From NCBI GenBank assembly GCA_041320695.1, contig JBGGOQ010000002.1, forward strand, positions 333,618-397,617: a stretch of DNA of 64,000 nt, read 5' to 3'. Below are positions 9,227 through 18,002 of the stretch, in pieces. The position numbers and the translations under genes are program-made. The number at the start of each line of letters is the position of its first letter. Position 1 is the first letter of the stretch. Source of the stretch: Caldicellulosiruptoraceae bacterium PP1. Its GTDB lineage: Bacteria > Bacillota > Thermoanaerobacteria > Caldicellulosiruptorales > Caldicellulosiruptoraceae. Under the pieces are notes generated by a model. The model had not been told where the DNA came from, did no database searches, and worked only from the letters and a program-made list of their open reading frames with translations.

Positions 9227-11116
9227 ATGGGAATTTTGAAAAACATGAAATCAAAAAAACTTATTGCTTTGACTCTTGTATTTGCTTTTCTCTTTACAAC
9301 AATTATTGCTACTGCTCAAGGTCCAAAAAAAAGAAGTGAAATTGACAATAAGTACAAATGGAACCTTGAAGACATTTATCCTACTTATGACAAATGGGAA
9401 CAAGATTTTAAAACGGTTCAAACTACATATATCCCTAAGTTTAAAAACTATCAAGGAAAACTTAATAATTCAAAGGCTTTATTAGAATGCTTACAACTAA
9501 GAGATAAGATGATGAGACTCACTGAAAAGGTATATGTTTATGCAAATATGAAAGCTGATGAAAATCAAGCTGATAATAAGGTAAATGAAATGAGATCACG
9601 CTCAGAAACACTATATTCTAATGCTTTGGCATCAGTTTCTTTTATTCAACCAGAGCTTTTATCACTACCAGAAAAAACTTTAAAATCCTACTTATCAGAT
9701 AAACAACTTTCAGAGTATAAGCAGTATTTAGATTCTGTTATAAAGCAAAAAGCTCATACTCTTTCAAAAGAAGGAGAAGAATTACTTGCAAATCTTTCTG
9801 ATTTAGCAAGTTCACCAAAAGCAATTTATGATCAATTAAAATTAGCAGATATGACCTTCCCGAAGATTAAAGATGAAAAAGGTAATGAAATTCAGTTATC
9901 ACAAGGTAGTTATGGTAGATATCTTGAAAGTAAAGACAGAGATTTTAGAAAGAGAGCTTTCGAAGGAATATATAGTTCTTTCGACAAAGTAAAAAATACA
10001 TTAGCTGCTACTTTAAATGCAGAAGTTAAGAAAAACATCTATTTTGCTAAAGCACGTAAATACAATTCTGCACTTGAAGCAGCTTTAGATTCAGAATTTA
10101 TACCTCGAAGCGTTTATGATAATTTAGTTAAAGCGGTAAACAATAATGTTAAATATCTTCATAAATATGTTGATTTAAGACAGAAAGTTCTTAAAGTTGA
10201 TAAAGTGCATATATATGATATGTATGTACCTTTAGTTGAAAATTATGAAATGAATATTCCTTATGAAGATGCTAAAAAATTAATTTTAAAGGGGTTAAAT
10301 CCATTAGGAAAAGATTATATAAATAATCTTCAAAATGCTTTTGATAGTAGATGGATTGACGTTTATGAAACTGAGAACAAATATTCAGGTGGATATCAAT
10401 GGGGTTCTTATGATACTCACCCATATATTTTGATGAATTATGATGATACTGTAGATTCTATGTTAACAGTTGCTCATGAATTAGGGCATGCAATGAATGC
10501 ATTTTATACAAATAAAACACAGAAATATATAAATTCAAATGTTCCAATATTTACTGCCGAGGTTGCTTCAACAACAAATGAATTTTTGATGCTGAACTAC
10601 ATGATAAAAAATGCTAAATCTGACGATGAAAAGCTATATTTATTAAATAGCCTAATAGAAAACATTAGAGGAACTGTATATACTCAAGTTATGTATGCAG
10701 AATTTGAAAAAACAATACATGAAAGAGTAGAAAAAGGTGAGGCTCTCTCTGCTGAAACATTAAATAATATTTGGAAAGATTTAATGGTAAAATATTATGG
10801 ACAAAACTTTGAGGTTGACCCACTTGCTCCATTATGGTGGTCAAGAATCCCTCATTTTTATATGAATTTTTATGTTTATAAATATGCTACTTCTATGGCT
10901 GCAGCAAATGAAATTGTTAAAAATTTAAATAATCAAAAGAATATTGATAAATATATAGAATTCCTAAAAGCAGGAAGTTCAGATTATCCAATAAATGTTT
11001 TGAAAAAAGCAGGAGTTGATATGACATCAACAAAACCTGTTGATAATCTATTACAATACTTTGGCCAGCTTGTAGATGAGATGGAAAAAATACTATCAAA
11101 AGAAGGTAAGCTATAA
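9227..11116 (+). CDS. Exported oligoendopeptidase F-like M3 metallopeptidase
   Basis: The 629-residue product is a full-length M3B peptidase of the PepF type, which cleaves short peptides with a zinc site. The zinc motif HELGH lies at residues 417-421, with the usual downstream FTAEVASTTNEF carrying the third ligand. YKWNLEDIYPTYDKWEQD near the N-terminus is typical of PepF. Unlike the usual cytoplasmic PepF, it begins with a lysine-rich stretch and a hydrophobic segment ending in ATAQG (residues about 9-32), a credible signal peptide, so it may act outside the membrane. ATG at 9227 follows GGGGAGGT at 9212-9219. An in-frame ATG at 9191 would bury the ribosome site. It is monocistronic with a consensus promoter. 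Confidence 0.9.
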   Translation: MGILKNMKSKKLIALTLVFAFLFTTIIATAQGPKKRSEIDNKYKWNLEDIYPTYDKWEQDFKTVQTTYIPKFKNYQGKLNNSKALLECLQLRDKMMRLTEKVYVYANMKADENQADNKVNEMRSRSETLYSNALASVSFIQPELLSLPEKTLKSYLSDKQLSEYKQYLDSVIKQKAHTLSKEGEELLANLSDLASSPKAIYDQLKLADMTFPKIKDEKGNEIQLSQGSYGRYLESKDRDFRKRAFEGIYSSFDKVKNTLAATLNAEVKKNIYFAKARKYNSALEAALDSEFIPRSVYDNLVKAVNNNVKYLHKYVDLRQKVLKVDKVHIYDMYVPLVENYEMNIPYEDAKKLILKGLNPLGKDYINNLQNAFDSRWIDVYETENKYSGGYQWGSYDTHPYILMNYDDTVDSMLTVAHELGHAMNAFYTNKTQKYINSNVPIFTAEVASTTNEFLMLNYMIKNAKSDDEKLYLLNSLIENIRGTVYTQVMYAEFEKTIHERVEKGEALSAETLNNIWKDLMVKYYGQNFEVDPLAPLWWSRIPHFYMNFYVYKYATSMAAANEIVKNLNNQKNIDKYIEFLKAGSSDYPINVLKKAGVDMTSTKPVDNLLQYFGQLVDEMEKILSKEGKL

Positions 11117-11165
11117 AAACATAATAGTAATCTAAAAACTAATAAAAAACTTATTAGTAAACTCA

Positions 11166-11200
11166 AGATTAGGTGGTTATGATTCATAACCACCTAATCT
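11166..11200. terminator. Strong hairpin after the PepF-like gene
   Basis: Perfect 15-bp inverted repeat (11166-11180 with 11186-11200) with a five-base loop between the convergent peptidase and BlaR1-like genes. The U-tract is weak, so termination efficiency is uncertain. Confidence 0.65.
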
Positions 11201-11301
11201 ACAATTTCCTTGCTGTTCTTGGTGATCATTTGTTGTAATTCATCTCCAAATTAGATGATAATTCCATGCATCATAAGAAATATTAACATAAAAACTCAAA
11301 T

Positions 11302-14300
11302 TCATGGACCTGTTCCGATACCATCAACTTTCCAGCCTGTTTTATCAGTGTCTTTTGTTAGTATAAAAAATCTTGTGCAAATGCCATCATTATCAGTAAT
11401 TATTTTATTAAAGTCAAAATATATTTGAACTGGATATTCCAGAGTTCCTGTTTCATCTGAAAAGCCTTTTAAATTTTCAATTTTAATAAGTTTTGCTTTT
11501 TTAATATTATAATCAATTTTACTTTCATTATTATATAGGTATCTATTGTCCATATTTGTTGATAAAAGCTCTACAAGACTTTTTCTTGTTGAACAAGCCC
11601 AAACCATTTTATAATCATGCCTATCTAATGCATTAATATACTCTTTAATAATATCTTCTGGTTTCAGTTTTAAAAGTTTCTTTTCTGTTTCATCATTATA
11701 ATCAATATAGTTATTAATCCATTCATTCCAATCTTTATGTGTTATTTCTTGCAAGTTCTTTCTATCAAGTGAGCAAGCAAATGAGTCATGTCTACCTGCA
11801 TCTATATATGCTCCAATAATTTTTTTGTTATACTTTATAACAATTCCTCTTGCATCTCTTCGCGGTTTCATAAAATCAGGTAATGGCTCTCTTAATCTAT
11901 AAATTTCAACAGTTACAGTTTTACCAAGATAAGAAGAAAAATCAAGATTGATATGTCTTGATAGCTCATTATTATATGCCCAGTATATCTTTATTGGATA
12001 TTCTCCAGCTTTATGTTTGAGATTTTTTGGTAAATCTATTTTCAAAGTATTTATTTTAAAATCTATTGTCCAATTATATTTTTTGAATAAATTCAACACT
12101 TGCTGTTCAATATTTGTATCAGGGTTTGGATATTCATATAGACTACTAATATATCTAAAAAAGTTATAATTAGGTTCTTTCTTATTTCCATTTTCATCTA
12201 AATATCCTATTTCATAAAGATAATCATATATAATATTTATTTCTCTTTTTTCTCCATTTCTATATTCAATAATTATTTTATAATCATATTCTGATCCCTT
12301 ATTAATCTTGTTAATTTTAGATGTATCAACTAATGGCTTACTATTTTCAATCATAGACATAATATCATTTATCATCTTGCTATTTGATATATAAATAGGC
12401 TTTACACCATTCCAAAATATTGGATTTTCACCTAAAATTACCTTTATTCTTGCAATATTTACACTTTCTTGAAATTGATCATTTTGTTCACTTGAAGTTA
12501 TATCATTTATTAACCAACCTAATTTTTCAAATTTTTCAACTGTAACAATTACTTTTGTTCTCCATTCCTCCTCAGGTACGCTGGTTATTTCTACAATATC
12601 TCCCTCAATTATGTACTTATTATTATTAATTTTTGTAACTTTTTTTACTTCAATTCTATCTGGCCATGGACTCGAAACATATCTACCAAAGGCTTTTTTA
12701 GGATCTTTTAACCATTTTGAAAGTAAAGAAGGCGATAAATATGGACTAAAATGCTTTGTGATTTCTTCTTTTAATTCTTTTTCAGGTATAAGCTTATTAA
12801 CAAACTTCAATTTTTGCCCCAATTGTTCAACCACTTGTATTGCCTCAGCACTGCTATATTTTTCGGAACTACTTGAAACGTTAATAGATTTTTCATTATT
12901 ATAAATATGAGCTTTTTCATCTATTGTATTCAAACTGCTTAATAAGATTTCAAAGCTACTTATATCCTTTGCATACTCCCTTAGGTCTTTATCAAAACCT
13001 TTTTGAATCTTTTCTCTTGTATACTGATAATTTTTTTCATTATTATCTATTTTTAAATTGAAATTGATAATATCAACATTATCTATGAGTGCAAACATTA
13101 TAATAGCATTATTTTGCAAGGTATTTTCAATCTTTCTCATATCAACATCAGATGTACTAAAGTTATAATTAATATTAATTCCATATGGTGGTTTTTCTGT
13201 CTTGAGAGATATACCTTTATATAAATCAGCATATGGCAAGTTGTGAATAAGATTGGACACATTGCTGGCATTTCCAACATACTTATTCTTATATTTTAGT
13301 AGAACTTCTGCATTATATTCATTGCTTTTATTTACCTCTTTTTTATTAATTTGATTATGCTGTCCATTGGTCAACAGAATAACACCAAATATTATAATAC
13401 ATATAATAGCAGACAGGTTCAGCCACAAAGCTGGTTTTCTAAAACTCATTATCTTTTTTATTCTGTTTTTGATATTGCTTTCACCAAAAGCTAATATTTT
13501 ACTATTAATTAGTGTATTCTGTTTTACAGCAAGTTTAATGAGTAATGTTGCATATTCACTTCTTATATCATTATTGTTTGCTTTTATAACCCTCTCATCA
13601 CACGACATTTCCATATCTTTTAGAAATAATATAAAGCTAAGCCACAGTATAGGATTAAACCAGTGTATGCATAAGGAAAGTACCCATAAAGGTTTTATGA
13701 TATAGTCAAATCTTTTGATGTGTATAAGTTCATGTTCAATGACATACTGTAGCTCTGATTTATTACAATTTTGTTCAAGAGACGAAGGTAATATGATGCA
13801 CGGTTTTATTAAGCCACATACAACAGGGGTATATACCTTATCTGATATGTAGAATTTGACTTTTTGCTTCAACTTCAGTTTTTGACAGGACTCAGAAAAT
13901 AAATGGTCATTCTTATACAAAATAGCTATTTTAAGTCTGCGACTTGTATAAAAGTATAAAAATATACTTAATAACAACAAAGCTATCATGCCTGCAAGCC
14001 ATATACGAGCGGCAATAAATGTTAGTATATGCTTTGGATCTGTTGATAACTCCTGCGATGGTGTAAAATCAAAATGGTCTATATTGTTATTATTATTTAA
14101 TACTTTGCTATCAATACTATTAGTTTTTTCTTGTGATATGTTCTGATAATCTGCAGTATATTGCATATTCTGATCTATTACATATTGTTGAGAGTTATGA
14201 GTAACGAGTGTTTCAAACACAGGAACGACATTAAATATACTAAATGTTGATGAAAAGGAAAAGGGAATAAGCATTCTAACAAGTACTATAAACCACAGGG

Positions 14301-14421
14301 CATAACTAAAAATTTTGGGTACCTTATCATCTAATATCCATCTAAAAAAGAATATCAAAACAGCAGCTACTGAAGCGGTAATGCTCATATTAAGCATTGT
14401 AGTAAATATATTTTCAAGCAC
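11302..14421 (-). CDS. BlaR1-like M56 sensor protease with a long non-penicillin-binding tail
   Basis: The protein (1039 aa) has the BlaR1/MecR1 membrane peptidase module in its first 350 residues: hydrophobic helices near 10-65 and 130-155, zinc motif HELIH at 230-234, MSCDERV, and another helix near 335-355. The roughly 680 extracytoplasmic residues do not show the SxxK/SxN penicillin-binding sensor of true BlaR1. They look like repeated mixed alpha/beta segments, possibly DUF4829-like, of unknown ligand. Its start GTG overlaps the TAG of the BlaI-like gene by one base, so the two are co-translated. By family analogy it would sense an external stress, cleave the repressor and induce targets. 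No beta-lactamase gene is in the window. Confidence 0.85.
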   Translation of the reverse strand: MLENIFTTMLNMSITASVAAVLIFFFRWILDDKVPKIFSYALWFIVLVRMLIPFSFSSTFSIFNVVPVFETLVTHNSQQYVIDQNMQYTADYQNISQEKTNSIDSKVLNNNNNIDHFDFTPSQELSTDPKHILTFIAARIWLAGMIALLLLSIFLYFYTSRRLKIAILYKNDHLFSESCQKLKLKQKVKFYISDKVYTPVVCGLIKPCIILPSSLEQNCNKSELQYVIEHELIHIKRFDYIIKPLWVLSLCIHWFNPILWLSFILFLKDMEMSCDERVIKANNNDIRSEYATLLIKLAVKQNTLINSKILAFGESNIKNRIKKIMSFRKPALWLNLSAIICIIIFGVILLTNGQHNQINKKEVNKSNEYNAEVLLKYKNKYVGNASNVSNLIHNLPYADLYKGISLKTEKPPYGININYNFSTSDVDMRKIENTLQNNAIIMFALIDNVDIINFNLKIDNNEKNYQYTREKIQKGFDKDLREYAKDISSFEILLSSLNTIDEKAHIYNNEKSINVSSSSEKYSSAEAIQVVEQLGQKLKFVNKLIPEKELKEEITKHFSPYLSPSLLSKWLKDPKKAFGRYVSSPWPDRIEVKKVTKINNNKYIIEGDIVEITSVPEEEWRTKVIVTVEKFEKLGWLINDITSSEQNDQFQESVNIARIKVILGENPIFWNGVKPIYISNSKMINDIMSMIENSKPLVDTSKINKINKGSEYDYKIIIEYRNGEKREINIIYDYLYEIGYLDENGNKKEPNYNFFRYISSLYEYPNPDTNIEQQVLNLFKKYNWTIDFKINTLKIDLPKNLKHKAGEYPIKIYWAYNNELSRHINLDFSSYLGKTVTVEIYRLREPLPDFMKPRRDARGIVIKYNKKIIGAYIDAGRHDSFACSLDRKNLQEITHKDWNEWINNYIDYNDETEKKLLKLKPEDIIKEYINALDRHDYKMVWACSTRKSLVELLSTNMDNRYLYNNESKIDYNIKKAKLIKIENLKGFSDETGTLEYPVQIYFDFNKIITDNDGICTRFFILTKDTDKTGWKVDGIGTGP

Positions 14422-14789
14422 TATTGTTCCTCCTTACTATACTTATCTACTATTTTTTTCAATTCTTCAACTTCATCTTTGCTCAATTTTTCTTTTTGTA
14501 AAAAGGTGGTAAAAAAGAGTTTTAATGAACCGTCATAAATTTTATTAATATGTTCTTCTGTTTCTGCACGCATAACTTGATCTTGATTTATCAATGCATA
14601 AACAACTGCATTTTCATTCTTTATGGCTCCTCGTTCACATAACCTGCGAATAACAGTATAAGTGGTTGATTTCTTCCATCCAAGTTCTTTATTTGCAATC
14701 TTAACTAGTTCTGTACTTGAAATAGGTGAATGCTCCCATATAATATTCATAAATTTATATTCTGCCTCAAATATTTTAATTTTTTCCAT
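14421..14789 (-). CDS. BlaI/MecI family repressor
   Basis: A 122-residue winged-helix repressor of the BlaI/MecI/CopY family. EYKFMNIIWEHSPISS at the N-terminus, the recognition region GWKKSTTYTVIRRL and the helical C-terminal dimerisation segment are as expected. ATG at 14789 follows AAGGAGG. Together with the adjacent M56 protease it forms a repressor/protease switch. The promoter region directly upstream carries two dyads, so the operon is probably autoregulated. The regulon outside the operon is unknown. Confidence 0.9.
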   Translation of the reverse strand: MEKIKIFEAEYKFMNIIWEHSPISSTELVKIANKELGWKKSTTYTVIRRLCERGAIKNENAVVYALINQDQVMRAETEEHINKIYDGSLKLFFTTFLQKEKLSKDEVEELKKIVDKYSKEEQ

Positions 14790-14804
14790 AAATATTACCT
14801 CCTT

Positions 14805-14859
14805 AGGTTTAATAAATTAAACCTATCTTAAGTTTAACACATTAAACCTATATTGTCAA
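14805..14859 (-). promoter_or_regulatory. Promoter with tandem repressor dyads
   Basis: On the minus strand TTGACA (14854-14859) and TAAACT (14831-14836) are spaced by 17 bases. A dyad with arms AGTTTAA and TTAAACCT (14831-14849) covers the -10, and a second dyad with perfect nine-base arms AGGTTTAAT and ATTAAACCT (14805-14824) covers the start region. The layout is that of a self-repressed BlaI-type promoter. Confidence 0.8.
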
Positions 14860-15097
14860 TAAAATATAAACAATAATGGTATCAATTTGAAAATTTTATT
14901 CTGTCTATATACTAAAGAAGTGGAGATTAGACCCATTTTTTAGCACTTACTTTATTGCACTTTAAAGGGTGCTGCACAAAACAGAAATTTGTATTAAAAT
15001 TATTATATATTTTAGTTTGTTGTAATTGTCCTCGATATCTTAAAATAGCAAGTCGTTAACAAAGATAATAAAGTTCAGTAGAATATATTTTTATTAG

Positions 15098-15509
15098 TTT
15101 TGGGAATATATGCTAGTGTTCTTGGAAAACTTCAATATAAATGGTATATTTACGATGATACCATATATTGCTTAAAAAGAGCATTGGAGAAGGGGTATTC
15201 TAATTTAATTCTTTCAAATCATGTACCCGAGTTGGAAAACTTAGTAAGGAGTTTAGATATTGGAGATTATTTTTTAAAATATATTCATCAGCAAATATTG
15301 GATATGAAAAGCCTAATAAAAAAATATTTGAAAAAGTACTAATGGATTAAAACGATATTGAGAGTATAACCATGATTGAAGATAGTTATATTGCTGATAT
15401 CCAAGGAGCAAAAAGAGCAGGAATTGATGCAATTTTGGTAAGAAAAAGTAATAATTTTAACTGTGACAAGCATTTTGCTTCACTAATAGAGTTGGTTGAT
15501 TTTTTATAA
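15098..15509 (+). pseudogene. Remnant of a HAD-family hydrolase
   Basis: A first frame reads YDDTIYCLKRALEKGYSNL and ILSNHVPELENLVRSL, typical of the middle of YjjG-like haloacid-dehalogenase phosphatases. The frame shifts near 15285, where SSANIGYEKPNKKIFEKV resumes. It is interrupted by TAA at 15346-15348 and ends with SITMIEDSYIADIQGAKRAG, the motif-4 region, before TAA at 15509. The N-terminal DxD nucleophile region is absent. It is a decayed gene without a plausible ribosome site. Confidence 0.8.
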
Positions 15510-15664
15510 ATTATAAATTTTAGTTTGTATTATAATTATATAATACATTTTTAAAGAACATATTATCTACAAATAGTTTTTACATTTCATATATAATTGT
15601 TCTTTTATAGTCATATAAAAGAATAAGATTGTTATTGTTAATAAATTTAAAAAGGGTGTTTTAT

Positions 15665-16111
15665 ATGAGTCAGGTTAAATTTATAATAAGAAATTTACAT
15701 GAAAATGATTGCAACTTTATTTCATCTCTTTGTGGACAACTTGGGTATCCTTCTACAGAGAGTGAGGTTATGATTAGAATTAAAGATATTATTAAGAGAG
15801 AAAGTCATCAAGTTTTTGTTGCTGAAACTATTGATAAAAAGGTAGTAGGTTGGGTTCATGTACATATATACCCATTACTCGAGTGCGATTTGATGGCAGA
15901 AATAGGTGGATTAGTTGTAGATAGAGATTATAGGAGAATGGGTATTGGAACAGAATTGATGAAACATGCAGAAGATTGGGCGAAAAGTAAAGGGTGTAGT
16001 ATGGTAAATTTACGTTCTAATGTAATTAGAAAGGAAGCACATATTTTATATGAGAGTATTGGCTATGTAAAAATTAAGCAGTCATATACTTTTAGAAAAA
16101 TAATATTATAG
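15665..16111 (+). CDS. GNAT family N-acetyltransferase
   Basis: The product (148 aa) has the GNAT fold: beta4 IGGLVVDRDYRRMGIG containing the acetyl-CoA pyrophosphate-binding R-x-x-G-x-G (about residues 88-100), and the C-terminal LYESIGY segment. It resembles aminoglycoside 6'-acetyltransferase-like and other small-substrate GNATs; the acceptor cannot be told from sequence. ATG at 15665 follows AAAAAGGGTG. The next gene starts 27 bases downstream, so they are probably one transcript. Confidence 0.85.
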   Translation: MSQVKFIIRNLHENDCNFISSLCGQLGYPSTESEVMIRIKDIIKRESHQVFVAETIDKKVVGWVHVHIYPLLECDLMAEIGGLVVDRDYRRMGIGTELMKHAEDWAKSKGCSMVNLRSNVIRKEAHILYESIGYVKIKQSYTFRKIIL

Positions 16112-16138
16112 ATTAGTAAATAAAAGGGGAAGATATTG

Positions 16139-16972
16139 TTGATTAAAATTGGTATTATAGGCTATGGAAGTATGGGTAGCATGCTACTTAATAGCTTTAT
16201 TGCTTCGGGAGGAGTAAAACCTTGTGAAGTGATTGTTTCAACAAGGACAAAAGATAAACTCAAAAGTGTTAGTTCAAAATGGGATGGGATAAATATTGCT
16301 GTAGATAATATAGAGGTTGTTAAAAAGGCTAAGTGCATTTTTATATGTGTAAAACCTCAAGAGGTAGAAGATATTCTTGATGAAATAAGAAATTTTATCA
16401 CCTTAGATACACATATTGTTTCAATTGCCGCTACTGTTTCAATTGAAAATATAGAAAAGATTGTTAACTGCAAAATAACAAAACTTACACCTGCTATTAC
16501 ATCAGAGGTGTTTGATGGGATAAGCTTGGTATGCCATAATAATAAGGTAAACCGTGAAGATGCAGCCTTTTTGAAAGGTTTGCTTAATAAAATAAGTATT
16601 GTAAATATTATCAAAGAGGAAGATTTTGATTTAGCTGCCGAGCTCACAAGCTGTGCTCCCGGATTTATTGCATGTATATTTGAGGAATTTGTAAACGCTG
16701 TTTTAAAACATACCGAAGATATGCCTAAACAAGAGATTGCCAAGATGGTACTTAGAACATTATATGCAACATCGAAAGTATTTATTGAGAAAGGTATGAC
16801 TTTCAAAGAAGTAATAGATAGGGTGGCAACAAAAGGTGGAATTACAGAGGAAGGGGTAAAGGTATTAAAAGCAAAATTACCCCAAGTTTTTGATGAAATG
16901 TTTGAGCAAACGCTAAACAAACGGAAGATGAAAAAAGAAGTTATAGATAGTATCTTTATGGATTTTAAATAA
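16139..16972 (+). CDS. ComER/ProC-like NAD(P)-dependent reductase
   Basis: This 277-residue protein has an N-terminal Rossmann motif (IGIIGYGSMGS), the FICVKPQEV segment and the C-terminal ATKGGITEEGV helix of the pyrroline-5-carboxylate reductase family. The overall pattern is closer to ComER, a ProC paralogue near late-competence genes in Bacillus, than to housekeeping ProC; its biochemical role is not established. TTG at 16139 lies 8 bases after GGGGA; TTG at 16136 is also possible. No competence genes are nearby. Confidence 0.75.
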   Translation: MIKIGIIGYGSMGSMLLNSFIASGGVKPCEVIVSTRTKDKLKSVSSKWDGINIAVDNIEVVKKAKCIFICVKPQEVEDILDEIRNFITLDTHIVSIAATVSIENIEKIVNCKITKLTPAITSEVFDGISLVCHNNKVNREDAAFLKGLLNKISIVNIIKEEDFDLAAELTSCAPGFIACIFEEFVNAVLKHTEDMPKQEIAKMVLRTLYATSKVFIEKGMTFKEVIDRVATKGGITEEGVKVLKAKLPQVFDEMFEQTLNKRKMKKEVIDSIFMDFK

Positions 16973-17069
16973 AAAATTTTGTATATAAGGGGAAAGCTAT
17001 ACATGGATATATTAAAAATTTTTAACAATGCACAAAATAAAAAATGCTAAAAATGTTAATATATATAAA

Positions 17070-17347
17070 TTATACTTTTGTTATCTTACCTTTAAAACCT
17101 AAATCCTTAATTCTTTCGTATACTCTTACTGCACTATATGGTGCTTCTTCAAGCATAGTATCAATTATTGTCCTGCAATCATCTAATTTTGAACTTTTCT
17201 TTTTCGTAAAGTATCTTTTGGTATTTCTTCATATGTAGCATATTTTTTGGCTGTTCTCCAGTTAATATTATATTTCCTTGCTATTTCTGATATTGATAAG
17301 CCTTTAAGATAATCATTTCTTATATCCATCCAGAGTTTCCTACTCAT
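17070..17347 (-). pseudogene. IS21-family transposase (IstA) N-terminal remnant
   Basis: On the minus strand ATG at 17347, after GGGGGAAA, begins an IstA-like helix-turn-helix reading SRKLWMDIRNDYLKGLSISE and ARKYNINWRTAKKY. A one-base shift near 17195 is needed to continue with SKLDDCRTIIDTMLEEAPYS and AVRVYERIKDLGFKG, after which homology stops. No terminal repeats or IstB remain. It is a truncated, inactive insertion-sequence fossil. Confidence 0.75.
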
Positions 17348-17533
17348 CTCTATTTCCCCCATATACTTTTTCTATATGGAAGATATTATTATAATTCTGT
17401 TTAAAACTCTGTACTTTTTATCTGCCCTTTTTGTGATTTTATCATTGGCTATTACAAATATTTAAAATAATTTTTAAAAATTATACGTTAAATTAGTTGA
17501 TTTTAAAAAACTAAAGAAATATAATCTTAATAG

Positions 17534-17559
17534 AACATATAAACAATTGTTCATATGTT
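17534..17559. promoter_or_regulatory. ArsR/SmtB-type operator
   Basis: A 26-base dyad with left arm AACATATAAACAA and right arm TTGTTCATATGTT is symmetric at 12 of 13 positions. It lies 20 bases before the CadC-like start, the expected place and size for an ArsR/SmtB metal-sensor operator. Confidence 0.8.
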
Positions 17560-17579
17560 TATTCATAAGGAGTGATTAT

Positions 17580-17945
17580 ATGGATAAAGAAATAACTAAT
17601 TTTGAGATCTGTAATTGTACTATAATACATGAAGATGTGGTAAAAAGGGTTAGAGAAAACATGGTTGATGAAAACCATGTAATAAGCCTTGCAGAATTTT
17701 TTAAAGTTTTTGGTGATGCAACAAGAATAAAGATAATAAATGCCTTATTAACATCTGAAATGTGTGTATGTGATATAGCAGCACTCCTTGGTATGAGCCA
17801 GTCTGCAATATCACACCAATTAAGAACATTAAAGCAGGCAAGGTTAATTAAATACAGAAGGGATGGTAAGGTAGTTTATTATTCCCTTGATGATGAACAC
17901 ATAAAAGAGATTTTCGATAAGGGTTTGATTCATGTAAAAGAATAA
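17580..17945 (+). CDS. CadC-like ArsR-family metal sensor
   Basis: A 121-residue winged-helix repressor. It carries the N-terminal cysteine pair (EICNCTIIHEDVV) and the MCVCDIA motif in the metal-binding alpha helix, as in Cd/Pb/Zn-sensing CadC. The C-terminal helix DDEHIKEIFDKGLIH could bind regulatory zinc. DNA recognition is in MSQSAISHQLRTL. ATG at 17580 follows AAGGAGTGA. It probably represses itself and the ATPase gene 57 bases downstream until Cd, Pb or Zn binds. Confidence 0.9.
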   Translation: MDKEITNFEICNCTIIHEDVVKRVRENMVDENHVISLAEFFKVFGDATRIKIINALLTSEMCVCDIAALLGMSQSAISHQLRTLKQARLIKYRRDGKVVYYSLDDEHIKEIFDKGLIHVKE

Positions 17946-18002
17946 TAAAGCCATCAAAAATCAAATAGTAAGGGGGACAGGAATTCTTTGGAGAAAATAT
18001 TA

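Noticed and set aside
12611..12904. Plus-strand frames inside the BlaR1-like gene
   Set aside because: They are open only as shadows of the A/T-rich minus-strand gene and resemble no family.
17044..17238. Plus-strand 64-codon frame
   Set aside because: It is antisense to the IS21 transposase remnant, whose codons explain the open frame.
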